Part shown: positions 34,428-44,460 of the stretch, piece after piece
Position numbering within the stretch: the first letter of the stretch is position 1
Layout: every line of letters starts with the position of its first letter
Assembly: GCA_964518905.1 (NCBI GenBank)
Contig: CAZFJL010000005.1
Location: forward strand, 46,311 to 110,310
From: RDYZ01 sp964518905
Lineage (GTDB): Bacteria > Cyanobacteriota > Cyanobacteriia > Cyanobacteriales > Geitlerinemataceae
Length of the DNA stretch: 64,000 nt
Direction of reading: 5' to 3'
The notes under the pieces: model-generated
The model's database searches: none
The model's input: only the letters and a program-made list of their open reading frames with translations
What the model was told of the DNA's origin: nothing
Position numbers and translations under genes: made by a program

Positions 34428-35678
34428 ATGTTGCCAACAGAACTGCTGAAACATCGCAAACGCGGCGAAACCCTGATCCCCGAACGCTTGCCCCTTGATT
34501 CCGCTCGCTTGGAATTAGCAGCGGCGGCGATCGCCATTTTTCAAGCCGCGATCGGCGAAACCCAAGGCGATCTCGATCGGCGCTTGGCGGAATTTGAAGG
34601 CGACTTACCCGACTATCGTGTGCGGCGCGGTTTGGCGCATCTGCTGAAAAGTAAATATTCGACGATCGAAATCGTCAGCCCGCTGCCGCCCGAAGATCTC
34701 CGCCGCCGCGTCTTTTCCCATGCTGCCCAAACGATCCCCCATCCCGATCGCACCGCCGCCACCCTCGAACGCATCGCCCTGGAATTGTCACGCGATCTCG
34801 CCCGCGAAATCCCTCCCGATCTCGTCCGCGATGGCCTTTACGCCGACCTCCAAGAAAACCGCCGCCTCGTGCAATTCGACGCTCCCGAACCCGAAACCCT
34901 GATCCACTTCTACAACCTGTCGCAAGTTCAGGGCATCTTCTACCGTGCCAGCGATATCGTGATCAACGCCTATCGCAACGTCCCCGGCCAGTACAAACTC
35001 CTATTTCGCTACCTCAAACTCTTTGGCCTGATGTGCTACATCGAAGGCGACGCCGACCACGGCTTCACCGTGACGATCGACGGCCCCACCAGTCTGTTCA
35101 AACCCAGCACCCGCTACGGCCTCGCGATCGCCAAACTGATCCCCGCCCTACTCCACGTCAGCCGCTGGAACCTCACCGCCACCCTCCACAACCGCGATCG
35201 CGACAGTGGCAACTGGAAACAGGGACGCTACAGCCTCGATTCGGACTGCGGCCTCGTCTCCCACTACCCACCGGGCAAAGAATTCGACAGCCTGCTCGAA
35301 GAATCCTTCGCCAAACGCTGGGCCAAACTCGACACGCCCTGGCAGCTCGAACGCGAAGTCGATCTTGTCCCCATTCCCGGCAGCGTCGCGATCCCCGATT
35401 TTCGCCTTGTCCACCCCGATGGCCGCATGATCTTGGTCGAAATTGTCGGCTATTGGCGACCCGAATATTTACGTAAAAAATTTGCCCAGGCTCGCAAAAT
35501 TGAGGCAGGCGGTTTGACCTGCGGGTTTATGCTGGCCGTCTCGGAGCGGTTAAACCTGGAAAAAGCCGGGGTACGGGTGAGCGATCTGCCCGTACCGATC
35601 GTCTGGTTTAAGGGCAAACTTCAGCCAAAAGCGATCCTCGAAATGGTTGAACGTGTGGCGACGCGGGAGGATTGCTAA
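34428..35678 (+). CDS. DUF790 (Bax1-like) putative endonuclease
   Basis: A 416-residue protein of the DUF790 family, whose archaeal member Bax1 is an endonuclease that binds the XPB helicase. The opening MLPTELLKHRKRGETLIPERL, the long middle domain (QGIFYRASDIVINAYRNVPGQYKLLFRYLKLFGLM) and the C-terminal nuclease-like strand VAIPDFRLVHPDGRMILVEIVGYW are family features; D and E in that stretch are likely metal ligands. Bax1-like genes often sit next to an XPB-like helicase, and none is visible within this window. DNA repair is inferred from the family, not from context. Confidence 0.8.
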   Translation: MLPTELLKHRKRGETLIPERLPLDSARLELAAAAIAIFQAAIGETQGDLDRRLAEFEGDLPDYRVRRGLAHLLKSKYSTIEIVSPLPPEDLRRRVFSHAAQTIPHPDRTAATLERIALELSRDLAREIPPDLVRDGLYADLQENRRLVQFDAPEPETLIHFYNLSQVQGIFYRASDIVINAYRNVPGQYKLLFRYLKLFGLMCYIEGDADHGFTVTIDGPTSLFKPSTRYGLAIAKLIPALLHVSRWNLTATLHNRDRDSGNWKQGRYSLDSDCGLVSHYPPGKEFDSLLEESFAKRWAKLDTPWQLEREVDLVPIPGSVAIPDFRLVHPDGRMILVEIVGYWRPEYLRKKFAQARKIEAGGLTCGFMLAVSERLNLEKAGVRVSDLPVPIVWFKGKLQPKAILEMVERVATREDC

Positions 35679-35818
35679 CTGGGCGCTAGTTTTGATGCTA
35701 GTTTTGAGTGTGATGTCTAGACCTCCAGCTCTAGATTGCGGAAAATGACGACCGGACAAGACCCAGCGTCACGTGCGTTATAGTTTTAACAACCAGGATT
35801 TACAGCACGTTAAAGGCT

Positions 35819-36421
35819 ATGAGCGATCGCAATCCTTACGAACGGCTTGGTGTCACCGAAGATGCGTCGTTCGAGGAAATACAACAGGCACGAAAACGCC
35901 AAATTGAGCGCAGTACCACCGAAGGTACGCCGGTCGAACACGTCGAGATGGCCTACGATGCCGTGTTGATGGATCGGCTGCGGATGCGTCAGCAGGGCAA
36001 AATCAAGGTTCCAGAGGGAATTCGTTTCCCCGAGCGCACGGCTCCCGAACCGAAACCGGCTCCGGCGGCTTCGCTAGAGGAACGCGCTCCAGGCTGGATT
36101 CGCGATTCGATCGATCATCCCGAACGCAACGATGTTTTGATCCCCGCAGGTGTGTTTACCGGCCTCGGTATCATGAGTGCGTTTGGCATTGAGTATGCGC
36201 CGATCGCCTTGGCCTTGGGAGCCGGTGCAAGCCTGTATTTTCTCAACCGCAAAGATCAGCGCTTTGGTCGCGCCGTTTTACTCACGCTGGTCAGCACGAT
36301 CGCCGGGATTGCGATCGGTTCACTGGTCGCGCCGTTACTCGGTACGCCCGTCGCCTCGGAAATTGTTGCAGCATGGCTGACGTTCTTTGTTCTCTGGCTC
36401 ACGTCGAGCTTTTTGCGTTAG
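35819..36421 (+). CDS. CPP1-like J-like membrane protein
   Basis: A 200-residue protein with an N-terminal J-like domain lacking the HPD motif (NPYERLGVTEDASFEEIQQARKRQIER ... VEMAYDAVLMDRLRMRQQGKI) and three to four C-terminal membrane helices (NDVLIPAGVFTGLGIMSAFG, VLLTLVSTIAGIAIGSLVAPLL, VAAWLTFFVLWLTSSFL). The plant relative CPP1 is a chaperone-like protein that stabilises protochlorophyllide oxidoreductase POR. Cyanobacterial versions may act similarly at thylakoids, by inference. A strong terminator follows directly. Confidence 0.85.
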   Translation: MSDRNPYERLGVTEDASFEEIQQARKRQIERSTTEGTPVEHVEMAYDAVLMDRLRMRQQGKIKVPEGIRFPERTAPEPKPAPAASLEERAPGWIRDSIDHPERNDVLIPAGVFTGLGIMSAFGIEYAPIALALGAGASLYFLNRKDQRFGRAVLLTLVSTIAGIAIGSLVAPLLGTPVASEIVAAWLTFFVLWLTSSFLR

Positions 36422-36462
36422 GTCGTTAAATCGTTCAACGTCAATTTAATGATGTAAGGATA

Positions 36463-36494
36463 CAAGGGTTGCTTTCCATAGCAGCCCTTGTTTT
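36463..36494 (+). terminator. Rho-independent terminator after the CPP1-like gene
   Basis: CAAGGGTTGCT (36463-36473), loop TTCCAT, AGCAGCCCTTG (36480-36490), then TTTT. A textbook stem (one mismatch) and U-tract about 40 bases after the stop codon. Confidence 0.8.
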
Positions 36495-36526
36495 GCGTTA
36501 GGCGCTATTTTTACTGAATTTAGGCT

Positions 36527-38134
36527 GTGCTGTTTAATTCGATCGAATTTCTATTCGTTTTTTTGCCCCTCACGGTCGCGGGCTACCGCCTCCTGCGTCA
36601 GTTTGGCGACGATCGGCTTGCAACACTTTGGCTAACCCTGCTCTCCCTCGGGTTCTACGGCTGGTGGAATCCACCCTACGTCTTACTTTTGCTGGCTTCG
36701 ATCGCGACGAATTACGCCTTAGGACTTGCGATTAACCAAGCGCCTCAAAAATCGCGATCGCGTCGATACTTAACCCTAATTGGCATTGGCCTCAATCTTG
36801 CGCTGATCGGTTATTACAAATACGCTAACTTTTTTCTCGGCACGGTCGATCATGCCTTCGGGGTCGATCTCCAAATCGCTCCGATCGTGCTTCCCCTAGC
36901 GATTTCCTTTTTTACCTTTCAACAGATCGCCTATCTGATCGACGTCGATCGCGGCCACGCCCCACCCTACACCCCGATCGCCTATACCCTCTTCGTTACG
37001 TTTTTTCCGCAGCTAATCGCAGGGCCGATCGTCCATCACCAAGAAATGATGCCGCAATTCGATCGCGCGGCCATATCTCCCCACTCCCCCGCCGAACAAG
37101 CTTCAGCGATCCACACCACCAACAAAGACACCACCAACAAAGACACCACCAACACAGCAAACCCACGATCGCACCATCTCGCGGTCGGCATCACCATCTT
37201 CACCATCGGCCTGATCAAAAAAATCTGGATCGCTGACCCGATCGCCGCGATTTCCTCGCCCCTCTTCGACACCGCCAGCGACGGCCAAATTCTCACCGTC
37301 ATCGAAGCCTGGAGCGCCGCACTGTTCTATACATTTCAGCTTTACTTCGACTTCTCCGGCTACTCCGACATGGCGATCGGTGCTGCCCGCCTCTTCGGCA
37401 TTGTCCTCCCGTTCAACTTCGACTCGCCCTACAAAGCTACCAGCATCAGCAACTTTTGGCGACGCTGGCACATCACCCTTTCCAACTTCCTGCGGGATTA
37501 TCTCTACATTCCCCTCGGTGGCAGCCGATCGGGTAACCCCTGGCTCAATCTCTTGATGACCATGCTGCTCGGCGGATTGTGGCACGGTGCGGGCTGGACG
37601 TTCATCCTCTGGGGTGGGCTGCACGGGATCTATCTGGGGATCGATCGCACCTGGCGTATCGGGTGGGAAGCGTGGCGCGATCGGCGTGTACGGGTGAGCT
37701 GCTGGGGTGATGGCTTGGCCGCGAAGATTATGGCGCGATCGAGCCTCGGATTCTCCTGGTGCATCACGTTCGTAGCGGTGATGTTGAGCTGGGTTATTTT
37801 TCGGGCGGATCGCCTCGCGACGGCTGGATCAATCCTGCGATCGACGGTTGCCCTCAACGGAAATACGGTCGGCGAATTTATCCCAACACACGGAATGATC
37901 GCGGCGGCTCTGTTCGCGATCGTTCTCTTTGCCCCCAATCTGCTCGCAATCATGCACCGCTACGAGCCCGCCCTCGGATTTCGCGATCGCGATCACGACC
38001 AATCCGCCCTACCGCGTTGGCTCACCTGGCATCCCAAACCCTGGCTTGGCATTCCCCTCGGCATCCTGATTTTTTTCGCCCTGCAAACACTGCTGCTTGC
38101 ACCGGAGAGCGAATTTCTATACTTCCAGTTTTAG
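36527..38134 (+). CDS. MBOAT-family O-acyltransferase (AlgI-like), copy 1
   Basis: A 535-residue polytopic membrane acyltransferase of the type that transfers acyl groups to exported polysaccharides. GTG start, MLFNSIEFLFVFLPL. The conserved features QLIAGPIVHH, YFDFSGYSDMAIGAARLFGI, PFNFDSPYKA, FWRRWHITLSNFLRDYLYIPLGG and the catalytic histidine in GGLWHGAGWTF are all present. Residues about 190-206 are a low-complexity insert with a TNKDT repeat not seen in the other MBOAT of this window (45242-46657). AlgI-type proteins usually work with an AlgJ/AlgX-like SGNH partner; none is adjacent. Confidence 0.9.
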   Translation: MLFNSIEFLFVFLPLTVAGYRLLRQFGDDRLATLWLTLLSLGFYGWWNPPYVLLLLASIATNYALGLAINQAPQKSRSRRYLTLIGIGLNLALIGYYKYANFFLGTVDHAFGVDLQIAPIVLPLAISFFTFQQIAYLIDVDRGHAPPYTPIAYTLFVTFFPQLIAGPIVHHQEMMPQFDRAAISPHSPAEQASAIHTTNKDTTNKDTTNTANPRSHHLAVGITIFTIGLIKKIWIADPIAAISSPLFDTASDGQILTVIEAWSAALFYTFQLYFDFSGYSDMAIGAARLFGIVLPFNFDSPYKATSISNFWRRWHITLSNFLRDYLYIPLGGSRSGNPWLNLLMTMLLGGLWHGAGWTFILWGGLHGIYLGIDRTWRIGWEAWRDRRVRVSCWGDGLAAKIMARSSLGFSWCITFVAVMLSWVIFRADRLATAGSILRSTVALNGNTVGEFIPTHGMIAAALFAIVLFAPNLLAIMHRYEPALGFRDRDHDQSALPRWLTWHPKPWLGIPLGILIFFALQTLLLAPESEFLYFQF

Positions 38135-38169
38135 TCAGACCTTGGCTCGAAGGCCAAATCCTACCTAAT

Positions 38170-38185
38170 CCTCTTTTGTCACTCT
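38170..38185. repeat. Element D end fragment
   Basis: CCTCTTTTGTCACTCT, preceded by CTAAT, matches the left end of element D at 49073. No opposite end is near, so it is a fragment. Confidence 0.55.
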
Positions 38186-38215
38186 CCGGCAGAGGGAGTA
38201 GGAGAGCAGCTCATG

Positions 38216-38331
38216 TATAGCGTAAGCCGATTGTGTTAGGACACTCTCGTCCAAGCTGAAAACCGCACTTCGACTCCGCTCAGTGCTCTCAGCTTTTTTT
38301 ATACGTCCTAACCAAATCGTTTTTTGCTATA
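38216..38331. repeat. Element C, copy 1
   Basis: A 116-bp element beginning TATAGCGTAAGCCGATTGTG and ending in the near reverse complement CGTTTTTTGCTATA. The terminal repeats extend through GTTAGGAC for about 27 bases with mismatches. It contains CGACTCCGCTCAGTGCTCTC, shared in opposite sense with element A. The TA-rich ends resemble small derivatives of IS630/Tc1-type elements. Confidence 0.7.
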
Positions 38332-38466
38332 GCAGAAACCGATCGTATTAGGACGCTCTTGTTTAAGCTAAAAACCGCACTATTCGCAGAGCGAAGGCTA
38401 CGCCAACGACAAGCTCAGTGCTCTCAGCTTTTTTTGTACGTCCTAACCAAATCGTTTTTTGCTATA
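38328..38466. repeat. Element C, copy 2, in tandem with copy 1
   Basis: Shares the TATA at 38328-38331 with copy 1, starts TATAGCAGAAACCGATC, and ends CGTTTTTTGCTATA at 38466. It is about 23 bases longer because the GACTCCG core is replaced by a different string (TTCGCAGAGCGAAGGCTACG) of a kind widely repeated in cyanobacterial genomes. Confidence 0.7.
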
Positions 38467-38491
38467 TACGTGGTTATACGTAGCGAAAATA

Positions 38492-38523
38492 AAAAAGTCG
38501 ATCTCTGGGGAGATCGACTTTTT
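38492..38523. terminator. Bidirectional terminator after sigA
   Basis: AAAAAGTCGATCT (38492-38504), loop CTGGGG, AGATCGACTTTTT (38511-38523). The perfect stem with A- and T-runs would terminate both sigA on the minus strand and read-through from the MBOAT gene. Confidence 0.8.
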
Positions 38524-38560
38524 CTGACGTCAAAGAATAAGGGCGGAAAGGTCTAGAACC

Positions 38561-39862
<1,302 letters not shown>

Positions 39863-40732
39863 TCTGCGTTCCTCGTACTCCTAAATTTGGTCATCAATAC
39901 TGAGCTGGCCGGTTCCAACCCAATGCAAGCGGCCTCCACACTGTCAGTACATTTACGCACTGATGTATAGACTCGGCTTACGAACTTTGTCTGGTATTCG
40001 TCATCCAACCCAGTATCACCTTGATACGGAATACTGGCAGATGCGCCCTGATCGGAAGGTTTACACAGTTGTGGAGAATACGGCTCGTTGAAGGTGTTTG
40101 ACGTTCGCTGTGTTTACGAAAGCCACTCGCCGGGAAAGTATAGCGCAACTGTGCAAGTTGTTTGCAGAAAATTAAAGCCGGTTCCAAGGTTTTTTGGCAT
40201 AACTGAAATGTCATTCAAGTTTGATAGCCGTGTGCCCAAAGTAGGCTGTCTATTCCGAGGGGAAACGACACAAGACACAAAACGCTATGGACACAGTGCG
40301 TTCTTACAAGCTCTGGTTCAATCCTACGTGTAGGTTAGCTTATGTTTTTTATTTCAGCCACTCTTCCTGAATCTCTCTTTCAGGCCGAGAGAGGGGCTTT
40401 GACCTTTAAATCTTGCTTGCCTTCTCCCATTTTGGAAGCAGGGAGTCGGCGATGAGGGTATAGCCAGAATCACAGGAAACCTTACGGCATCGAAGTCTTA
40501 GCTAATTTGATCAACCCGAACTCACGCAAAAAAACGCGATTTCTTCAATGCTAACGAAGAAATCGCGATCATGGAGGCTTGCCGAGCCAGTGTGAAGATA
40601 ACTGTTGACCGGATCAGATGGTGGCTCATCGCTCAGATCAACGCTCAGATCAACCCAATGCAATGTCCGGATGGGCGGCTATTCTGTCGCCTGAATCAAT
40701 AAATTTCAATAAGTTTCAATCAAGATTAATAA
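39863..40732. other. Long intergenic region upstream of sigA
   Basis: 870 bases between sigA (start) and the site-2 protease gene (end), both on the minus strand. Besides the terminator at 40528-40567 I see only short frames without domain character. Several stretches are AT-rich and could hold multiple sigA promoters, but no box pair is clear enough to call. Confidence 0.45.
40528..40567 (-). terminator. Terminator of the site-2 protease gene
   Basis: CGCGATTTCTT (40535-40545) and AAGAAATCGCG (40557-40567) pair perfectly. On the minus strand the stem is followed by a run of seven T. It lies about 165 bases after the protease stop codon. Confidence 0.75.
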
Positions 40733-41893
40733 TTATTCATTACCTGCAATGATCTCTTGCGTTTTTGAGGTCTCGCTGGTGCTGGCTTCGCGTTCTGAGC
40801 GGAGGATCTCGATCGCGGTGTTTTTCTCGAAGAGGCCGATGATAGCGCCGGTTTCATCGGCGACGGGCAGCTCGTTTTGGTGGATGCGCTCCATCATTTG
40901 CAGGGCTTCGAGGAGTGAGGAACTGGCGGCGATCGTTTCGAGGGTTAGCGGTTGAGTGAGTTCAGCGACGGTGGTTTTCACCCAATCGGACGTGGCGATT
41001 TTTTTCGTATCGTCGGCGGCGATCGCGCCAATCATTTTGCCGGTTTCATCGACGACGAGAAAGCGTTTCCACTCACGAGCGTTACCGATAACGTGCTGGT
41101 TGGCGAATTCACGCAGGGTTAGATCGTTGCGTACGATCGGGCTGTTAGGGGTGATCGCATCGGCAGCGGTGCAGCTCGATAGGGTGCGCTCGATTTGGGC
41201 GGATTGGGCGGCGCGTCCGGCATTTTGCAGAAGAAACGAGCCGATCAGGATGTTCCACAGTTGAGGGCCATAACCGAAGAAAACCGGCAAGATGCCCGTC
41301 CCGATCGCCAACCAGCCAAAGATTTGCCCCACACGACCGGCGAAAACAACGCCTTTATAGGGATCGCCGGTAATTTTCCAGACGATCGCTTTGAGAACGT
41401 TACCGCCATCGAGGGGCAGGCCGGGAATGAGATTAAAGAGTGCCAGGATGAGGTTGATCGAGGCCAGCAGGCTGACCACTGCGGCCAGGGGAGACAGGGT
41501 GCTGAACCCGACGAGTAGGGTTCGCAGGAGACCGAACAGACCCAGGCTGACAAGGGGACCGGCGATCGCCACCCAAAATGCTTGACCGGGGGTTTTGGAC
41601 TCGCGATCGAAGCTAGCCAGACCACCAAACAGAAAGAGCGAAATCGACTTCACCTCAATGCCCTGGCGCATGGCGACGAAGCTATGGCCGAGCTCGTGAG
41701 CCAGAACGGAGGAGAACAACAGCAGAGCCGCAACAAAACCCAGAGAAAAGGAGGCCGCACCACCCAATTGGGGAAACGTCGCGCCCAGCTCGGTGCCGTA
41801 GCTAAAGGTTACGAGGGCAAGGACGATAAACCATGAGGTATTGACGTAGAACGGAATACCAAACAGACTACCGACACGAAATGAGCCATTCAT
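40733..41893 (-). CDS. Site-2 protease (M50) with C-terminal CBS domains
   Basis: A 386-residue intramembrane zinc metalloprotease. The HExxH motif is VLAHELGHSFVA, and the second metal site is NLIPGLPLDGGNVLKAI. Membrane helices fill residues 15-220, including WFIVLALVTFSYG and GPLVSLGLFGLL. Residues about 245-370 form a CBS pair (TLREFANQHVIGNAREWKRFLVVDETGKMIGAI, LLEALQMMERIHQNELPVADETGAIIGLF), which usually binds adenine nucleotides to control the protease. A very strong ribosome-binding site (AGGAGGT, 6 bases before the ATG) suggests high translation. The substrate is unknown; anti-sigma factors are typical for the class. Confidence 0.92.
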   Translation of the reverse strand: MNGSFRVGSLFGIPFYVNTSWFIVLALVTFSYGTELGATFPQLGGAASFSLGFVAALLLFSSVLAHELGHSFVAMRQGIEVKSISLFLFGGLASFDRESKTPGQAFWVAIAGPLVSLGLFGLLRTLLVGFSTLSPLAAVVSLLASINLILALFNLIPGLPLDGGNVLKAIVWKITGDPYKGVVFAGRVGQIFGWLAIGTGILPVFFGYGPQLWNILIGSFLLQNAGRAAQSAQIERTLSSCTAADAITPNSPIVRNDLTLREFANQHVIGNAREWKRFLVVDETGKMIGAIAADDTKKIATSDWVKTTVAELTQPLTLETIAASSSLLEALQMMERIHQNELPVADETGAIIGLFEKNTAIEILRSEREASTSETSKTQEIIAGNE

Positions 41894-42174
41894 CGCTACA
41901 CCTCCTTTCTTGATGCGTGCTTTTGGTTGGGTCTCGCTTGGGTGGGTTTCGCTAACATCCAGACGAAGACCGACAACAGCGGTGCGTTCGGAGTCGAATC
42001 GCCCGACTCAAGCCCGGTCAAACCGGATCAAACCACATTTACTGTGTTCGTATCGTATCGAAGCGGGCTTGATCGATTCAATTGCATTCGCGTGGGGTTC
42101 CCTCACCTTGACCGAACGGATTCGGTTGATCATGTGTCAAGTTCGATAACCATTGGGCAACGTCGAGACCGAAG

Positions 42175-42816
42175 CTAAGGTCGCGATCGCGCTTGATAGC
42201 CAATGGCTTGACCGAGATGAACAGATCGAAATGTACCATCCAGATTGAATGCGGTTTCGGTTGCTCCCAAAAAGAGATAACCGTTCGGCTGAAGCGCTTT
42301 GAGGGCACGATCGAGAATTAGCTCGCGTGTCACGAGGTCATAATAAATCAAGACATTACGCATCAAGATCAGATCGATCGATGGCGGTAGATTTGACCAG
42401 TCATCGCGCAGATCTAGCTCATTAAACTCAACCAGTAGACGTAATTCCGGCACAATTTTCCAATCAGAACCATGACGAAAAAAGTAGCGAGATCGGAGAG
42501 GCTGAGGTAGGCGGCGCTGAATTTCGGCGTCGCTGTATTCGCCATTGCGAGCACGAGCGATCGCCGTAGATGACATATCGGTGGCGAGAAAATGGATCTG
42601 CCACCCACTGGTCAAGCTCGGAAAATACTCCTGTAGCAACATTGCGAGGCTATATGCTTCCTGGCCGTTGGAGCAGGCGGCACACCAAATCGTTAGTTTT
42701 TTTTCAAGGCGACGGCGGCGTAGCAGTTCGGGGAAAACATATTCTCGCAGGGCGTTAAAAACGTCTGGATCGCGAAAGAAAGAGGTCTCTTTGGGTATCG
42801 GATGGGGAAGGCGCAT
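42175..42816 (-). CDS. CheR-like protein methyltransferase lacking the N-terminal domain
   Basis: About 213 residues from the ATG at 42816; GTG at 42855 is the other possible start. The C-terminal SAM-binding part of CheR is intact: KETSFFRDPDVFNALREYVF, IWCAACSNGQEAYSLAMLL, FLATDMSSTAIARARNGEYS, FNELDLRDDWSNLPPSIDLILMRNVLIYYD, LFLGATETAFNL. The N-terminal helical domain of about 60 residues that normally precedes the NETSFFRD motif and recognises chemoreceptors is missing. None of the residual sequence upstream looks like it in this frame. No chemoreceptor or che gene is near, so it may have another target or be degenerate. Confidence 0.8.
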   Translation of the reverse strand: MRLPHPIPKETSFFRDPDVFNALREYVFPELLRRRRLEKKLTIWCAACSNGQEAYSLAMLLQEYFPSLTSGWQIHFLATDMSSTAIARARNGEYSDAEIQRRLPQPLRSRYFFRHGSDWKIVPELRLLVEFNELDLRDDWSNLPPSIDLILMRNVLIYYDLVTRELILDRALKALQPNGYLFLGATETAFNLDGTFRSVHLGQAIGYQARSRP

Positions 42817-43231
42817 AGCGTTGAGAAAGATGCAAGGGACAGGAAGAAGAAGCACTTGAAATGCTTGTCTTAGACCCTAACGCGATCTGAATCCGATCTT
42901 TGTGACCCAAGTTTGTTGGCAATCGGCGTGTAGAGGGGTCTAGTTACGACCAGTAGAGTGGATCGCCAAACACCAACAGGTCTAGGGGGGGATCGCGATG
43001 TGTCGGTAGGAATGGGGGGTGCTCGTTTCCATCTCGGCGATGAATGTTAGGCAAAAAAAAACTCCGGCGCAAGCGCTGGAGTCTACCATCAGGGTGCATC
43101 TACCACTCTCTTACTACAAAGGTAGGGATCGATATCCGGAAATCACAAAAAAATCATGTAGGCGATCGAGGAGTTGGGTTCAACGCCTCGGATGTAGTTC
43201 CTTAAAAATCGATTGATCGCCCTGTACCCTT
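42817..43231. other. Intergenic region between comB and the CheR-like gene
   Basis: 415 bases on the minus-strand path from comB to the CheR-like gene. It contains the comB terminator and no trace of the missing CheR N-terminal domain that I could read in the continuing frame, which meets a TAG 24 bases upstream of the GTG. Confidence 0.45.
43053..43083 (-). terminator. Terminator of comB
   Basis: ACTCCGGCG (43061-43069), loop CAAG, CGCTGGAGT (43074-43082), with an A-run on the plus strand that gives at least eight U on the minus-strand transcript. It lies about 150 bases after the comB stop codon. Confidence 0.75.
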
Positions 43232-43972
43232 TTACGATGCGGCAATCAAAACGCCGCGATCCGATTGCATCGGAACCGTCGCGATCGTGTCGAGTTGGGC
43301 ACAGTACGCCATGTCTTCGCGTTCCGCATCGAGCCGTAACAAGCGCTGACCGTGACTGGCGATCCGCATCAAATCCTCAAGGCGATCGTGCCACTGACGA
43401 TAAAGCGCCAACGCCGCCACGACTTCATCGTTGGCCGCAATATCGGCCAGCTTTGCGCCCGTCGCCGACAACAAGCCTTCGATAATCGCACCAGCGCAGG
43501 CCGTATCTTCGAGCGCATAGCCGCCCTGCCAGCCGGAGCCGACCAGAGCGATCGTTTCGGGCTGACGTTTGATGATTTCATCGACGACGGCCTGACGGTT
43601 GACCAGAGCTGCCGTCAAGACGATCGGCGCATCGGCCACGCGCTCTAAGGCTCGCGTCCCATTGGTTGTGCTGAGAAATAAGCGACGCCCCGCGACGACA
43701 TCGGCGGTATATTCCAGCGGCGAGTTGCCGCAATCGCAGCCCTCGACGGTTGCACCGCCTCGTTCGCCCGCTCGCAGTCGCTTATCCGCGTCCCAGCTCG
43801 CACTAACGGCGAGGAGTTCGTCGATATCGCTAAAGGCTTGGACGGAGTCGCCGCCCCGATCGAGGACGGTGGCGATCGTGGTGGTAGCGCGGAGGACATC
43901 GATCACAACGGCGCAATCGGGTAGCGGGTCGATCGGGGTGAGTTCGGGGGTGTGATAGACGAAGACGTTCAC
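43232..43972 (-). CDS. comB: ComB-family 2-phosphosulfolactate phosphatase-like protein
   Basis: A 246-residue member of the ComB family. In methanogens ComB dephosphorylates 2-phosphosulfolactate in coenzyme M synthesis; the cyanobacterial substrate is not established. Typical features are AVVIDVLRATTTIATVLDRG, LRAGERGGATVEGCDCGNSPLEY, LFLSTTNGTRALERV and VGSGWQGGYALEDTACAGAII. The start codon is GTG. It is divergent from radC. No coenzyme-M-like pathway genes are nearby, so the name reflects family only. Confidence 0.88.
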   Translation of the reverse strand: MNVFVYHTPELTPIDPLPDCAVVIDVLRATTTIATVLDRGGDSVQAFSDIDELLAVSASWDADKRLRAGERGGATVEGCDCGNSPLEYTADVVAGRRLFLSTTNGTRALERVADAPIVLTAALVNRQAVVDEIIKRQPETIALVGSGWQGGYALEDTACAGAIIEGLLSATGAKLADIAANDEVVAALALYRQWHDRLEDLMRIASHGQRLLRLDAEREDMAYCAQLDTIATVPMQSDRGVLIAAS

Positions 43973-44460
43973 GTCGGGCAGCTCGGGGGTGAAAAGTTTG
44001 AGTTATATTGCGTCGATCCTACGGTATCAGTGCCCCTCTGCGACGACGTGACGGGGACGAGGTTGCTTGATCTAGCCTTTAGAGGGACTCACACCGTTGA
44101 TTACGCAACGTTTCGAGCTATTGCGAATCATTGTGGATGATTGCGAAGAATCTCGAATTATTGTCGTGAAATTATTGTCATGACTGCACTGGTAAGACTT
44201 ACGCAGAAGTTCGACTTCTGGATGAGCCTTCGTCGTTCCAGATCTCAGGATGATGCGAGACGTCGGACTGTTAACCCAGTTTGCGTAAGTCTTGTCAGCG
44301 TGAAAATCGCGAAACATGATGTGACGATCGCAAGGTCGCGTAGTTTTACCGTTGTCGCTCCGATAACAGGTCTGACACATTGGCAACAAAGCCCTATTCA
44401 GGCCAAAGACTCAGGCCAAAGACTCAGGCCAAACATCTACAGAATTCCCATGGTGCATCG
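43973..44460. other. Divergent intergenic region with element B copy 2
   Basis: About 490 bases between comB and radC. It contains element B at 44194-44293 and a short tandem repeat GCCAAAGACTCAG (44402-44427) just before radC. No credible gene is present. Confidence 0.5.
44194..44293. repeat. Element B, copy 2
   Basis: A 100-bp element with a perfect 12-bp terminal inverted repeat, AAGACTTACGCA ... TGCGTAAGTCTT. In reverse complement it aligns along its whole length with copy 1 at 11298-11397, which has the same length. Confidence 0.8.

Noticed and set aside
44380..44460. Upstream start of radC adding 27 residues
   Set aside because: The extension is translated from a short tandem repeat and is not seen in the RadC family opening.
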